Part shown: piece by piece, positions 53,307 through 61,773 of the stretch
Layout of the letters: each line of letters begins with the position of its first letter
How positions within the stretch are numbered: the first letter of the stretch is position 1
NCBI RefSeq assembly: GCF_001718695.1
Contig: NZ_CP013421.1
Location: 930,001-994,000 of the forward strand
From: Burkholderia ubonensis
GTDB lineage: Bacteria > Pseudomonadota > Gammaproteobacteria > Burkholderiales > Burkholderiaceae
Direction: 5' to 3'
Length of the DNA stretch: 64,000 bases
The notes under the pieces: model-generated
The model's database searches: none
Told to the model about the DNA's origin: nothing
Seen by the model: the letters and a program-made list of their open reading frames with translations, nothing else
Made by a program: the position numbers and the translations under genes

Positions 53307-54731
53307 ATGCGAACCTCAGAACAGAGCTATATCGCCGGGCAGTGGCTCGACCCGGCCGACGCGCGCGCCATCGACGTGATCGATCCCGCGACCGCGCGAC
53401 CGTATGCACGGCTCGCGATCGGCAGTGCGGCCGACGTCGACCGCGCGGTCGGCGCGGCGAAGCAGGCGTTCGATGCCTACTCGCGCTGGAGCGTCGACGC
53501 GCGCGTCGCGCTGCTGCAGCGCGTGCTCGACATCTATCAGCGGCGCTACGACGAAGTCGCGCGCACGATCAGCCAGGAGATGGGCGCGCCGCTCGCGTTC
53601 GCGCGCGCGGCGCAGGCCGCGGTCGGCACCGCGCACCTCGAGCAGACGATTCGCGCGCTGCGCGCGTTCCGGTTCAGCACGCAGGTCGATTCGCTGCTCG
53701 TGTCGTACGAGCCGATCGGCGTATGCGCGCTGATCACGCCGTGGAACTGGCCGATCAACCAGATCGTGTGCAAGGTCGCGCCGGCGCTCGCGGCCGGCTG
53801 CACGATGGTGCTCAAGCCGAGCGAGATCGCGCCGTTCAGCGCGATCCTGTTCGCCGAGATCCTCGATGAAGCCGGCGTGCCGCCCGGCGTATTCAACCTC
53901 GTGCACGGCTACGGACACGAGGTCGGCGATGCGCTGTCGCGGCATCCGGACGTCGACATGGTGTCGTTCACCGGCTCGACGCGTGCGGGCGTCGAGGTCG
54001 CGAAGGCCGCGGCCGATACCGTGAAGCGCGTGCACCAGGAACTCGGCAGCAAGAGTCCGAACCTGATCCTGCCCGATGCGGACATCGACGCCGCCGTGAC
54101 GCTCGGCGCGCGCAGCTGCTTCAGCAACAGCGGGCAATCGTGCAACGCGCCGACGCGGATGTTCGTGCACGTCGATCAGCTGGCCGCGGCCGAGGCGGCG
54201 GCGCGCCGGGAGGCCGCGCGCACCGTCGTGGGCGATCCGCGCTCGCCTGAGACGGAGATCGGGCCGGTCGTCAGCCGCACGCAGTTCGACCGGATCCAGC
54301 AGCTGATCCAGCGCGGCATCGACGAAGGCGCGACGCTCGTCGCCGGCGGGCTCGGGCGGCCCGACGGGCTCGGCGACGGCTTCTACGTGAAGCCGACGGT
54401 GTTCTCGAACGTGACGCCGGACATGACGATCGCACGCGAGGAGATCTTCGGGCCGGTGCTGTCGATCCTGACCTACCGGACCGAAGACGAAGCGGTCGCG
54501 CTCGCGAACGATTCGGTCTACGGGCTCGCGGCGTACGTGCAGACGAAGGACCTCGAGCGCGCGCGCCGCATCGCCGCGCGGCTGCGCGTGGGCAACGTGC
54601 ACATCAACTATCCGGCGTGGAACCCGGCCGCGCCGTTCGGCGGTTACAAGCGTTCGGGCAACGGGCGCGAGTATGCGGAGTTCGGCCTCGTCGAATACCT
54701 GGAAACGAAGGGCACGACGGGGTACGCGTGA
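53307..54731 (+). CDS. Aldehyde dehydrogenase
   Basis: A 474-residue NAD(P)-dependent aldehyde dehydrogenase. It has ITPWNWPINQIVCK in the cofactor site, the general base Glu245 in HQELGSKSPN and the catalytic Cys279 in NSGQSCNAPTR. It should oxidise the aldehyde made by the upstream aminotransferase. The start at 53307 has CAGGAG about six bases before it; a TTG-initiated extension from 53286 has no RBS. It is convergent with the FadR-type regulator gene; only 10 bases separate the two stops and no terminator is visible. Confidence 0.9.
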   Translation: MRTSEQSYIAGQWLDPADARAIDVIDPATARPYARLAIGSAADVDRAVGAAKQAFDAYSRWSVDARVALLQRVLDIYQRRYDEVARTISQEMGAPLAFARAAQAAVGTAHLEQTIRALRAFRFSTQVDSLLVSYEPIGVCALITPWNWPINQIVCKVAPALAAGCTMVLKPSEIAPFSAILFAEILDEAGVPPGVFNLVHGYGHEVGDALSRHPDVDMVSFTGSTRAGVEVAKAAADTVKRVHQELGSKSPNLILPDADIDAAVTLGARSCFSNSGQSCNAPTRMFVHVDQLAAAEAAARREAARTVVGDPRSPETEIGPVVSRTQFDRIQQLIQRGIDEGATLVAGGLGRPDGLGDGFYVKPTVFSNVTPDMTIAREEIFGPVLSILTYRTEDEAVALANDSVYGLAAYVQTKDLERARRIAARLRVGNVHINYPAWNPAAPFGGYKRSGNGREYAEFGLVEYLETKGTTGYA

Positions 54732-54741
54732 GGGGTGGCGG

Positions 54742-55590
54742 TCAGTCGTCGTCGGAACCGGCCGCGTCCGCACTCGCAACGGGCGACGCGGCCCGCCGAC
54801 GGATTTCGGAATCGAGGATCAGACGCCCACGCAGCTTGCCTTTCATCCGCTTCACGTGCTTCGGCGCGTCGGTCATGTGCTCGACCATCAGCGCACGCAC
54901 GCGCTCGACGTCGCGCTCGCGCGCGGCCTGCAGGATCGCCTTGTGGATCGACACGTTCGCCTCGCCGAAGCGCTTGTGCTCGGTGAGCGGTGTGTCGTTC
55001 CGGAACTCGATCAACTGCCGGATCATCTCGTTGATCAGCTCGCAACTGAAGCGCAGGAACGGGTTCGGGTTCGCGGCCGCGAGGATGTCGTGGAACGTCG
55101 TGTCCTCCTGCCGCTGGCGCAGCATGTGGCCGCGATCGTGCACGCCCGACGCGCCGTCGCAGCACGCGATGTTCGCTTCGAGCGCCGTGAAGTCGCGCTC
55201 CGTCAGGTGCGGCACGGCGCCGGCCGCGAGCTCGGGTTCGAGCAGCTTGCGCACCGTATAAATGTCGTCGATCGTCACGTCCTTGAAGAACAGGTAGTTC
55301 TGCAGCAACTGCAGCGTGCGGTCGAGCGGCACCTCGACGACCATCCCGCCGCCCGACGGCCCCGTCGTGACCTTGATCAGCCCCTGCACCTCCAGCGACT
55401 TCAGCGCCTCGCGGATCGTGCTCTTGCTCACCGCGTAGAGCTGCTGGAGTTCGGCTTCGCGCGGCAGGCGATCGCCCGGCTTCAGATCCTTCTCCGTGAT
55501 CAGCCGCTTGATCTCCTCGGCGACGAGATCGGCCCGTTTCGGCTGCTTGATTGCGACCGCGACGCCCGCCCTGGCTCGGCCCATGACCAT
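54742..55590 (-). CDS. FadR-type GntR regulator of the Liv-hydrolase operon
   Basis: A 282-residue GntR regulator. The winged helix (KPGDRLPREAELQQLYAVSKSTIREALKSLEVQGLIKVTTGPSGGG) is followed by an FCD all-helical ligand domain with the metal-binding histidines in THHDILAAAN-like (here TTFHDILAAANPNPFLRF) and VSIHKAILQAAR. A long basic tail follows. FCD domains bind small carboxylates through a metal. It is divergent from the seven-gene ABC transporter/hydrolase operon, and the gap contains a 40-bp palindrome over the operon's predicted start, so repression is likely. AGGAG lies eight bases before the ATG; M3 at 55584 is a second option. Confidence 0.9.
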   Translation of the reverse strand: MVMGRARAGVAVAIKQPKRADLVAEEIKRLITEKDLKPGDRLPREAELQQLYAVSKSTIREALKSLEVQGLIKVTTGPSGGGMVVEVPLDRTLQLLQNYLFFKDVTIDDIYTVRKLLEPELAAGAVPHLTERDFTALEANIACCDGASGVHDRGHMLRQRQEDTTFHDILAAANPNPFLRFSCELINEMIRQLIEFRNDTPLTEHKRFGEANVSIHKAILQAARERDVERVRALMVEHMTDAPKHVKRMKGKLRGRLILDSEIRRRAASPVASADAAGSDDD

Positions 55591-55670
55591 CTTGAAGACT
55601 CCTTTGTCTGACTGCGCGCCGCGTCATCGTCGACGATCCGTTCCGGCGCGAGGTACGGAATTTTGCCTGA

Positions 55671-55739
55671 TTGACACCAATTTTGATCAACTCTAGCATC
55701 CGGTTCATTCTATTTATCATGATAAACAGAATGAACCGG
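55671..55739 (+). promoter_or_regulatory. Promoter of the Liv-hydrolase operon with 40-bp palindromic operator
   Basis: A -35 TTGACA (55671-55676) and a -10 TAGCAT (55694-55699) are 17 bases apart. Directly behind the -10, bases 55700-55739 form a palindrome in which 19 of 20 positions match; its centre is TTTATCATGATAAA (55713-55726). A regulator bound here would cover the transcription start. TTGA...TCAA (55671-55690) is a weaker second dyad across the promoter. Confidence 0.8.
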
Positions 55740-55819
55740 CGGCGGGCATCCTGCAGCGCGCAGGCACGGTTTGGCAGTCGGTCGCATCGCGTGTGTCCCC
55801 TTCACCAAGGAGCGTCAAC

Positions 55820-57028
55820 TTGAATCGCCGAGAACTGTTGAAACTGGCCGCGCTGTCGGCCGTGCCGGGTGCGCTCGGCAGCATGGCGTCCCGCGCCGCG
55901 TTCGCACAGGGTTCGCCCATCCAGCTCGCCTGCCCGGTGCCGATGTCCGGGCCGTTCGCCGCGAACGGCAAGTACGCCGATCTCGGCATGCAGCTCGTCG
56001 TCAGGCAATACGGCAAGGTGCTCGGCGCACCGCTCGCATACACGGCGCTCGACACCGAGGGCAAGCCGGCGACGGCCGTGCGGCGCGTGCAGGAGATCGC
56101 GCAGCAGAAGGGCGTGCGCTTCTTCGCGGGCGGCATTCTGTCGTCCGAATCGCTGGCGATGGGCAAGGAAGTGCAGAAGGCGGGCGGCGTGTTCATCACG
56201 ACGGCCGGCGCCGACGAGATCACCGGCAAGGACTGCAACGACGCGACGTTTCGCTGGTCGGTGCCGACCTTCGGCGCGATCGAGCAGACGGTGCGCCCGC
56301 TGATCGGCATGCTGCCGAAAGCGAAGCGCTGGTACACGATCACGCCGCAATACGTGTTCGGCGACGGGCTGCTGTCGGCCGCGAAGGCGATCTTCAAGGA
56401 AAAGGGCATCGAGCATGTGGGCAACAGCTATCACTCGCTCGCCGAGAAGGAATTCAGCGGCTATCTGACCAATGCCGCCGCCGCGCAGCCCGACGTGCTG
56501 CTGATCCTGAACTTCGGCTCGCAGTCATCGGACACGCTGCGTCAGGCCGTGAGCTTCGGGATGAAGCGCAACTGCACGATCCTGCTCGCATGGGCGTCGG
56601 GGCTCGAGCAGTTCGAGGCGCTCGGCCCCGACATCTGCGACGGCGTGTATTTCGGCGCGCAGTACTGGCACGGCATCGATTCGCCGCTGAACCGCGATCT
56701 CGTGAAGCGCGCGAACGCCGCGTTCAAGGCCAATCCGAACTACAGCCTCGCGGGCTCGTACATCTGCTCGAAGATCCTGCTCGACGCGATGGTGAAGGCC
56801 GGCACCGCGGAGCCGAAGAAGGTCATCGCCGCGATGGAGGGGATGAAGTACGACGGGCTCACGGGTCCGGAGGAAATCCGCAAGGGCGACCACCAGGTAT
56901 TGAAGAACTACTACCTGCTGAAGGGCAAGCCGAAAAGCCGGATGAAGAACGCGGACGACTACGCGGACGTGGTCAGCTCCGGGCAGTCGTTCCTGCCCGT
57001 CGACAAGACCGGCTGCAAGCTCGCGTGA
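55820..57028 (+). CDS. ABC transporter substrate-binding protein (Liv type) with Tat signal
   Basis: A 402-residue type I periplasmic binding protein. It starts with a twin-arginine signal (NRRELLKLAALSAVPGALG, cleavage near AAFAQG at about residue 30), so it is probably exported folded. The mature part begins SPIQLACPVPMSGPFAANGKYADLGMQLVV and includes RRVQEIAQQKGVRFFAGGILSSESL. The start codon appears to be TTG at 55820, seven bases after AAGGAG; a GTG in frame at 55793 is less well placed. Its ligand is unknown. It is the first gene of an operon with the Liv permeases, ATPases and two hydrolases. Confidence 0.88.
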   Translation: MNRRELLKLAALSAVPGALGSMASRAAFAQGSPIQLACPVPMSGPFAANGKYADLGMQLVVRQYGKVLGAPLAYTALDTEGKPATAVRRVQEIAQQKGVRFFAGGILSSESLAMGKEVQKAGGVFITTAGADEITGKDCNDATFRWSVPTFGAIEQTVRPLIGMLPKAKRWYTITPQYVFGDGLLSAAKAIFKEKGIEHVGNSYHSLAEKEFSGYLTNAAAAQPDVLLILNFGSQSSDTLRQAVSFGMKRNCTILLAWASGLEQFEALGPDICDGVYFGAQYWHGIDSPLNRDLVKRANAAFKANPNYSLAGSYICSKILLDAMVKAGTAEPKKVIAAMEGMKYDGLTGPEEIRKGDHQVLKNYYLLKGKPKSRMKNADDYADVVSSGQSFLPVDKTGCKLA

Positions 57029-57095
57029 CGCGCCGGCCGCGTTCGCGGCGGCTGCGCGCCGACCACCGTTCCTCCTCCTTACCGATACGGAAGCC

Positions 57096-57956
57096 ATGAA
57101 CGTCTATCTGCTGCAGATCGTCAACGGCATCGGCGTAGGCATGCTGTACTTCCTGCTCGCGGTCGGCCTGTCGATCGTGTTCGGCCTGCTGCGCTTCGTG
57201 AATTTCGCGCACGGGGCGTTTTATCTGCTCGGTGCGTACCTGTGTTATCAGGCGCTGCAATGGTCGGCGAATTTCTGGGTCGCGCTCGCGGTCGTGCCGC
57301 TCGTCGTCGGCGCGTTCGCATGGATCGTCGAAAAGCTCGTGCTGCGTCACGTGTATGCACAGCAACACGAATTCCACATCCTCGCGACGGTCGGCCTGGC
57401 GCTCGTGCTGCAGGAGTGCGCGATCCTCGCGTGGGGCCCGCTTGGCGACAACGTACCGCCGCCCGACGCGCTCAGCGGCGTCGTGATCTGGGGCGGGTTC
57501 GTCTATCCGAAATACCGGCTGTTCGTGATCGGCTTCACGGCAGTGCTGGCCGCGCTGCTGTGGTGGGTTCTCGACGGCACGCGGCTCGGCAGCACGGTGC
57601 GCGCGGGCAGCGAGTCGTCGGAAATGGTGTCGCTGCTCGGCATCAACGTGACGCGCGTGTTCAGCCTCGTGTTCGCGCTCGGCGCGGCGACGGCCGCACT
57701 CGCGGGCGTCCTGGCCGCGCCGATCCGCGGCGTCGATCCGTTCATGGGGATCGAGGCGCTCGGCGTCGCGTTCGTCGTGGTCGTTGTCGGCGGGATGGGA
57801 AATTTTCTCGGCGCGCTGGTGGGCGGGCTGCTCGTCGGCATCGTACAGAGCCTGATGAGCACGCTGTGGCCCGAAGGCGCGCGCCTGATGATCTATGTCG
57901 CGATGGCGGCCGTGCTGCTGCTGCGTCCGAACGGTTTGCTCGGGAGGGCTGCATGA
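57096..57956 (+). CDS. LivH-type ABC permease
   Basis: A 286-residue inner-membrane subunit with about eight helices. It has the LivH pattern IVNGIGVGMLYFLLAVGLSIVFGLLRFVNFAHGAFYLLGAYL near the N-terminus and the ATPase-coupling EAA-like region RAGSESSEMVSLLGINVTRVF. GGMGNFLGALVGGLLVGIVQSL lies in the last third. It pairs with the LivM-type subunit whose start overlaps its stop (ATGA, 57953-57956). It forms the channel for the ligand of the binding protein upstream. Confidence 0.92.
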   Translation: MNVYLLQIVNGIGVGMLYFLLAVGLSIVFGLLRFVNFAHGAFYLLGAYLCYQALQWSANFWVALAVVPLVVGAFAWIVEKLVLRHVYAQQHEFHILATVGLALVLQECAILAWGPLGDNVPPPDALSGVVIWGGFVYPKYRLFVIGFTAVLAALLWWVLDGTRLGSTVRAGSESSEMVSLLGINVTRVFSLVFALGAATAALAGVLAAPIRGVDPFMGIEALGVAFVVVVVGGMGNFLGALVGGLLVGIVQSLMSTLWPEGARLMIYVAMAAVLLLRPNGLLGRAA

Positions 57957-58996
57957 TCGAATCGTCGAAATCGCTGCCGTCGGATGCGGCGGCGTCGCGG
58001 CGTGTGCCGCCGTGGCGCGCCGCGCTGCAGCGACCGGAAGGCTGGCTCGCGGTGGCGGTGGCCGGCGCGCTGCCGCTCGCGCTCGACTCGGGCTCGCTCG
58101 CGACCGAGGTGCTGGTGTTCGCGCTCGCCGCGCTCGGCTGCAATCTGTTGCTGGGCTACACGGGGCTGCTGTCGTTCGGCCAGGGCATCTTCTTCGGGCT
58201 CGGCAGCTACGCGGCGGGCGTGGTGCTGACGCACGGCGTCGAGTCGGTGACTGCGGCGCTGGTTGCGGCCGCCGCGCTCGGCGCCGCCGCGGCCGCATTG
58301 GTCGGCTGGTTCTCGATCCGGCAGCGCGGCACCTACTTCGTGATGCTGACGCTCGCGTTCGGGCAGCTGTTCTACTTCGTCGCCTATACGACGCCCGATG
58401 TGACGGGCGGCGACAACGGGCTGCTCGACATTCCGCGCCCCGCGTTGTCGGTATTCGGCCATCCGCTCGTGCCGCTCGATTCGCCGTGGCGCTATTACGG
58501 TTTCGTCGCCGTCGTGTTCGTCGCGGTGTTCTGGCTGCTGTTGCGCGTGTCGCGCTCGGTGTTCGGCCGCACGCTGCTCGCGATCCGCGACAACGAGGCG
58601 CGCGCCGCGGCGGCCGGCTATGACGTGCGGCGCTTCAAGCTCGTGGCGTTCGTGATCTCGGGCGCGGTCACCGGCCTCGCCGGCGCGCTGCATGCATTGA
58701 TGACGGGCATCGCGCCGCTGTCGAACATCGACTATCACACGAGCGAGATGATCCTCGTGATGACGGTGATCGGCGGCACCGGCAACCTGTTCGCGTCGGT
58801 GCTCGGGGCGGCCGCTTACGTGCTGTTCGCCGACTGGCTGTCGACGCTATGGCCGCGCTGGCTGCTGTTGCTCGGGCTCGTGCTGATCGCCGTGAGCCTG
58901 TTCATGCAGCGCGGCTTGTGGGGAGTCGGCGAACGCGTCGCGGCATCGCTGCGGCGCGCCCGGCGTACCGAGGCCGCGGCCGGGGAGCAGCGATGA
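57953..58996 (+). CDS. LivM-type ABC permease
   Basis: A 347-residue inner-membrane subunit. A 30-residue soluble N-terminus is followed by the LivM domain with LGCNLLLGYTGLLSFGQGIFFGLGSYAAGV. The coupling region is RTLLAIRDNEARAAAAGYDVRRFKLVAFVISG, and VIGGTGNLFASVLGAAAYVLF lies near the end. It is translationally coupled on both sides by ATGA overlaps (57953-57956 and 58993-58996). Confidence 0.92.
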   Translation: MIESSKSLPSDAAASRRVPPWRAALQRPEGWLAVAVAGALPLALDSGSLATEVLVFALAALGCNLLLGYTGLLSFGQGIFFGLGSYAAGVVLTHGVESVTAALVAAAALGAAAAALVGWFSIRQRGTYFVMLTLAFGQLFYFVAYTTPDVTGGDNGLLDIPRPALSVFGHPLVPLDSPWRYYGFVAVVFVAVFWLLLRVSRSVFGRTLLAIRDNEARAAAAGYDVRRFKLVAFVISGAVTGLAGALHALMTGIAPLSNIDYHTSEMILVMTVIGGTGNLFASVLGAAAYVLFADWLSTLWPRWLLLLGLVLIAVSLFMQRGLWGVGERVAASLRRARRTEAAAGEQR

Positions 58997-59760
58997 GCGA
59001 AGCGATTCTGGAAGCGCGCGGCGTCGTCAAGCGCTACGGCAAGTTCACGGCGCTGGGCGGCGTCGATCTGCGGATCATGCCGCGCACCATTCATTCGGTG
59101 ATCGGCCCGAACGGCGCAGGCAAGACCACGCTGTTCCATACGCTGACCGGCACCGTGCCGATCACCGCCGGCTCGATCCTGTTCGACGGTCACGACGTGT
59201 CGCGCGAGCCCGATCACAAGCGTGTGCGGCGCGGTATCGCGCGTTCGTTCCAGGTGACGAGCCTGTTTGCGAACCTCAGCGTGCGCGAGAACCTTCGCGT
59301 CGCCGCGCAAGGCGTCGAGTCGCGGCGCGCGTTGAATCCGTGGGCGCCGCCCCTTGGCGCGCGGGCACATCAGGGTGTCGTCGACGACGTGCTCGATCGG
59401 CTCGGCCTGCAGCGGTTCGCCGACACGGCGGCCGGCGTGCTGTCGCACGGCCAGCAGCGCCGGCTCGAAGTCGGGATGGCGCTCGCGGCGCGGCCGCGCG
59501 CGATCTTCCTCGACGAGCCGACGTCCGGCATGGGTATCGACGACCTCGACGACATGAAAACGCTGATCCGCCGCCTGCGCGACGATTACACGGTCGTGCT
59601 GATCGAACACAACATGGGAATCGTGATGGACATCTCGGACACGATCACGGTGATGCAGCAGGGGCGCGTGCTGGTCGAAGGCACGCCCGAGGCGATTCGC
59701 GGGGACGCGCGCGTGCGCAGCGCGTATCTCGGCAACATGATCACTGGAGGCCGCGCATGA
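58993..59760 (+). CDS. LivG-type ABC ATPase
   Basis: A 255-residue cytoplasmic ATPase. Walker A is GPNGAGKTT (38-46). The LivG insert with the Q-loop region RRGIARSFQVTSLFANLSVRENL is present. The signature is LSHGQQRRLEVGMAL, Walker B RAIFLDEPTSGM, and the His switch IEHNM. With LivF it powers the permease. Its start overlaps the LivM stop and its stop overlaps the LivF start. Confidence 0.93.
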   Translation: MSEAILEARGVVKRYGKFTALGGVDLRIMPRTIHSVIGPNGAGKTTLFHTLTGTVPITAGSILFDGHDVSREPDHKRVRRGIARSFQVTSLFANLSVRENLRVAAQGVESRRALNPWAPPLGARAHQGVVDDVLDRLGLQRFADTAAGVLSHGQQRRLEVGMALAARPRAIFLDEPTSGMGIDDLDDMKTLIRRLRDDYTVVLIEHNMGIVMDISDTITVMQQGRVLVEGTPEAIRGDARVRSAYLGNMITGGRA

Positions 59761-60458
59761 TCCTTGACGTGAAGGCGGTGCACGCGTGCTACGGCAAGAG
59801 CCACGTACTGCAGGGCGTTTCGCTCAACGTGCGGGACGGCGAAACGGTGACGCTGCTCGGCCGTAACGGCGCGGGCAAATCGACCACGCTCAAGACGATC
59901 GCGGGGGTCGTCGTGCCGAGCGGCGGCACGGTGACGTTCGCGGGCCGGGTGATGTCCGGTCAGCCCGCGCACCGGATTGCCGCACGCGGCGTGTGTTTCG
60001 TGCCGGAGCATCGCGGGATTTTCCGGCTGCTGTCGGTCGAGGAAAACCTGCGGCTCGGCGCACGTCGCGATTCGCCGTGGCAGCTCGACGACATCTATCG
60101 CATCTTCCCGCGGCTGAAGGAGCGCCGCCGCAACGGCGGTGCGCAGCTGTCGGGCGGCGAGCAGCAAATGCTTGCGATCGGCCGCGCGCTGATGAATCAC
60201 CCGCGGCTGCTGATGCTCGACGAACCGGTCGAAGGGCTCGCGCCGGTGATCGTCGAGGAGATCGTCGCGCAGCTCAAGCTGATCAAGGCGGCCGGCGTGT
60301 CGATCCTGCTCGTCGAACAGAACCTCGAAGTGTGCACGCAGCTTGCCGACCGTCACTTCGTGATCGAACAGGGCGTGATTGTCTACGAAGGCAGCAACGC
60401 GGCGTTCACCGCCGATCACGACGTGAAGGATCGTTACCTGGGCGTCGGCGTCGCATAA
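59757..60458 (+). CDS. LivF-type ABC ATPase
   Basis: A 233-residue ATPase subunit. Walker A is GRNGAGKST (35-43), the LivF stretch CFVPEHRGIFRLLSVEENLRLG follows, the signature is LSGGEQQMLAIGRAL, Walker B is LLMLDEPVEGLAP and the switch is LLVEQN. It completes the importer. The next gene, a hydrolase, starts 34 bases later, so uptake and hydrolysis appear to be one transcription unit. Confidence 0.93.
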   Translation: MILDVKAVHACYGKSHVLQGVSLNVRDGETVTLLGRNGAGKSTTLKTIAGVVVPSGGTVTFAGRVMSGQPAHRIAARGVCFVPEHRGIFRLLSVEENLRLGARRDSPWQLDDIYRIFPRLKERRRNGGAQLSGGEQQMLAIGRALMNHPRLLMLDEPVEGLAPVIVEEIVAQLKLIKAAGVSILLVEQNLEVCTQLADRHFVIEQGVIVYEGSNAAFTADHDVKDRYLGVGVA

Positions 60459-60492
60459 GCGCCGTGCCCGTTCATTGCGAGGAATTCCACCG

Positions 60493-61773
60493 ATGCAAGT
60501 TCAGGATTCGACACCGGGCGTTGCCGCGCTCGGGCTGCGCGTCGACGGCGCGCGGCTATGGGACAGCCTGATGCGGCTCGCGCAAATCGGCGCGACCGCC
60601 AACGGCGGCGTGTGCCGCCTCGCGCTCACCGAGCGCGATCGAGACGCGCGCAACCTGTTCGTCGGATGGGCGAAGGAGATCGGCTGCACGGTCCGCATCG
60701 ATGCGATCGGCAACATCTTTGCGCGCCGCGCGGGTGCGTGCGACGACCTGCCGCCCGTGATGACGGGCAGCCATATCGACACGCAGCCGACCGGCGGCAA
60801 GTTCGACGGCAACTACGGCGTGCTCGCGGGCCTCGAAGTGCTGCGCACGCTCGACGACGCGGGCGTGCGCACGCGCGCGCCGCTCGAGGTCGCGGTGTGG
60901 ACCAACGAGGAAGGCTCGCGCTTCGTGCCGGTGATGATGGGGTCCGGCGTGTTCGCGCGTGCGTTCACGCTCGAGCATGCACTCGCGCAACGCGATCGCG
61001 ACGGCGTCGCCGTGCGCGATGCGCTCGCAGCGACCGGCTATGCGGGGGACGTGCGCGATGCGCATCCGGTCGGCGCGTACTTCGAAGCGCATATCGAACA
61101 GGGGCCGGTGCTCGAGGCGCATGCGACGACGATCGGCGTGGTGGAGGGCGCGCTCGGGCAGCGCTGGTACGACGTCACCGTGCACGGGATGGAGGCGCAC
61201 GCCGGCCCGACGCCGATGGCGCTGCGGCGCGACGCGCTGCTGGTGGCGGCCGATCTCGTGCGCGCGGTGAACGGCATCGCGCTCGCCCACCCGCCGCACG
61301 GGCGCGGCACGGTCGGCTGGATCGACGTGCATCCGAATTCGCGCAACGTGATTCCGGGCCGCGTGACGTTGACGGTCGATCTGCGCGCGGCCGACGATGC
61401 GACGCTCGCGGCGATGGACGCGGCTCTGCGCGCGGCGTGTGCCGATCTCGCGGCGACGGCCGGCATGCCGATCGACGTCGAGCAGGTCGTGTACTTCGCG
61501 CCTCAGCCGTTCGACGCGGCGCTCGTCGAACAGGTGCGCGCGGGCGCGAATGCGCTGGGCCTGTCGTCGATGAACGTGATCAGCGGGGCCGGCCACGATG
61601 CCGTGTATCTCGCGCGTGTCGCGCCCGCCGCGATGATCTTCGTGCCGTGCAAGGACGGGATCAGCCACAACGAAATCGAGGACGCGGCGCCTGCCGATCT
61701 CGAGGCCGGCTGCAACGTGCTGCTCCATGCGATGCTCGCCGCAGCCGGCCTCGCGGAGGGGTACGCGCGATGA
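60493..61773 (+). CDS. M20-family amidohydrolase (hydantoinase/carbamoylase type)
   Basis: A 426-residue zinc amidohydrolase of the N-carbamoyl-L-amino acid hydrolase, beta-ureidopropionase and allantoate amidohydrolase group. Metal ligands are visible as His94 (TGSHIDTQPTGG), Asp105 (GKFDGNYGV), the catalytic and bridging Glu139/Glu140 (WTNEEGSRF) and a later His in FEAHIEQGPVLE. The lid domain has HGMEAHAGPTPM. It would split a C-N bond in an imported ureido or amide compound. GAGGA lies about ten bases before the ATG at 60493; an in-frame ATG at 60475 is less likely. Its stop overlaps the M81 gene start. Confidence 0.88.
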   Translation: MQVQDSTPGVAALGLRVDGARLWDSLMRLAQIGATANGGVCRLALTERDRDARNLFVGWAKEIGCTVRIDAIGNIFARRAGACDDLPPVMTGSHIDTQPTGGKFDGNYGVLAGLEVLRTLDDAGVRTRAPLEVAVWTNEEGSRFVPVMMGSGVFARAFTLEHALAQRDRDGVAVRDALAATGYAGDVRDAHPVGAYFEAHIEQGPVLEAHATTIGVVEGALGQRWYDVTVHGMEAHAGPTPMALRRDALLVAADLVRAVNGIALAHPPHGRGTVGWIDVHPNSRNVIPGRVTLTVDLRAADDATLAAMDAALRAACADLAATAGMPIDVEQVVYFAPQPFDAALVEQVRAGANALGLSSMNVISGAGHDAVYLARVAPAAMIFVPCKDGISHNEIEDAAPADLEAGCNVLLHAMLAAAGLAEGYAR

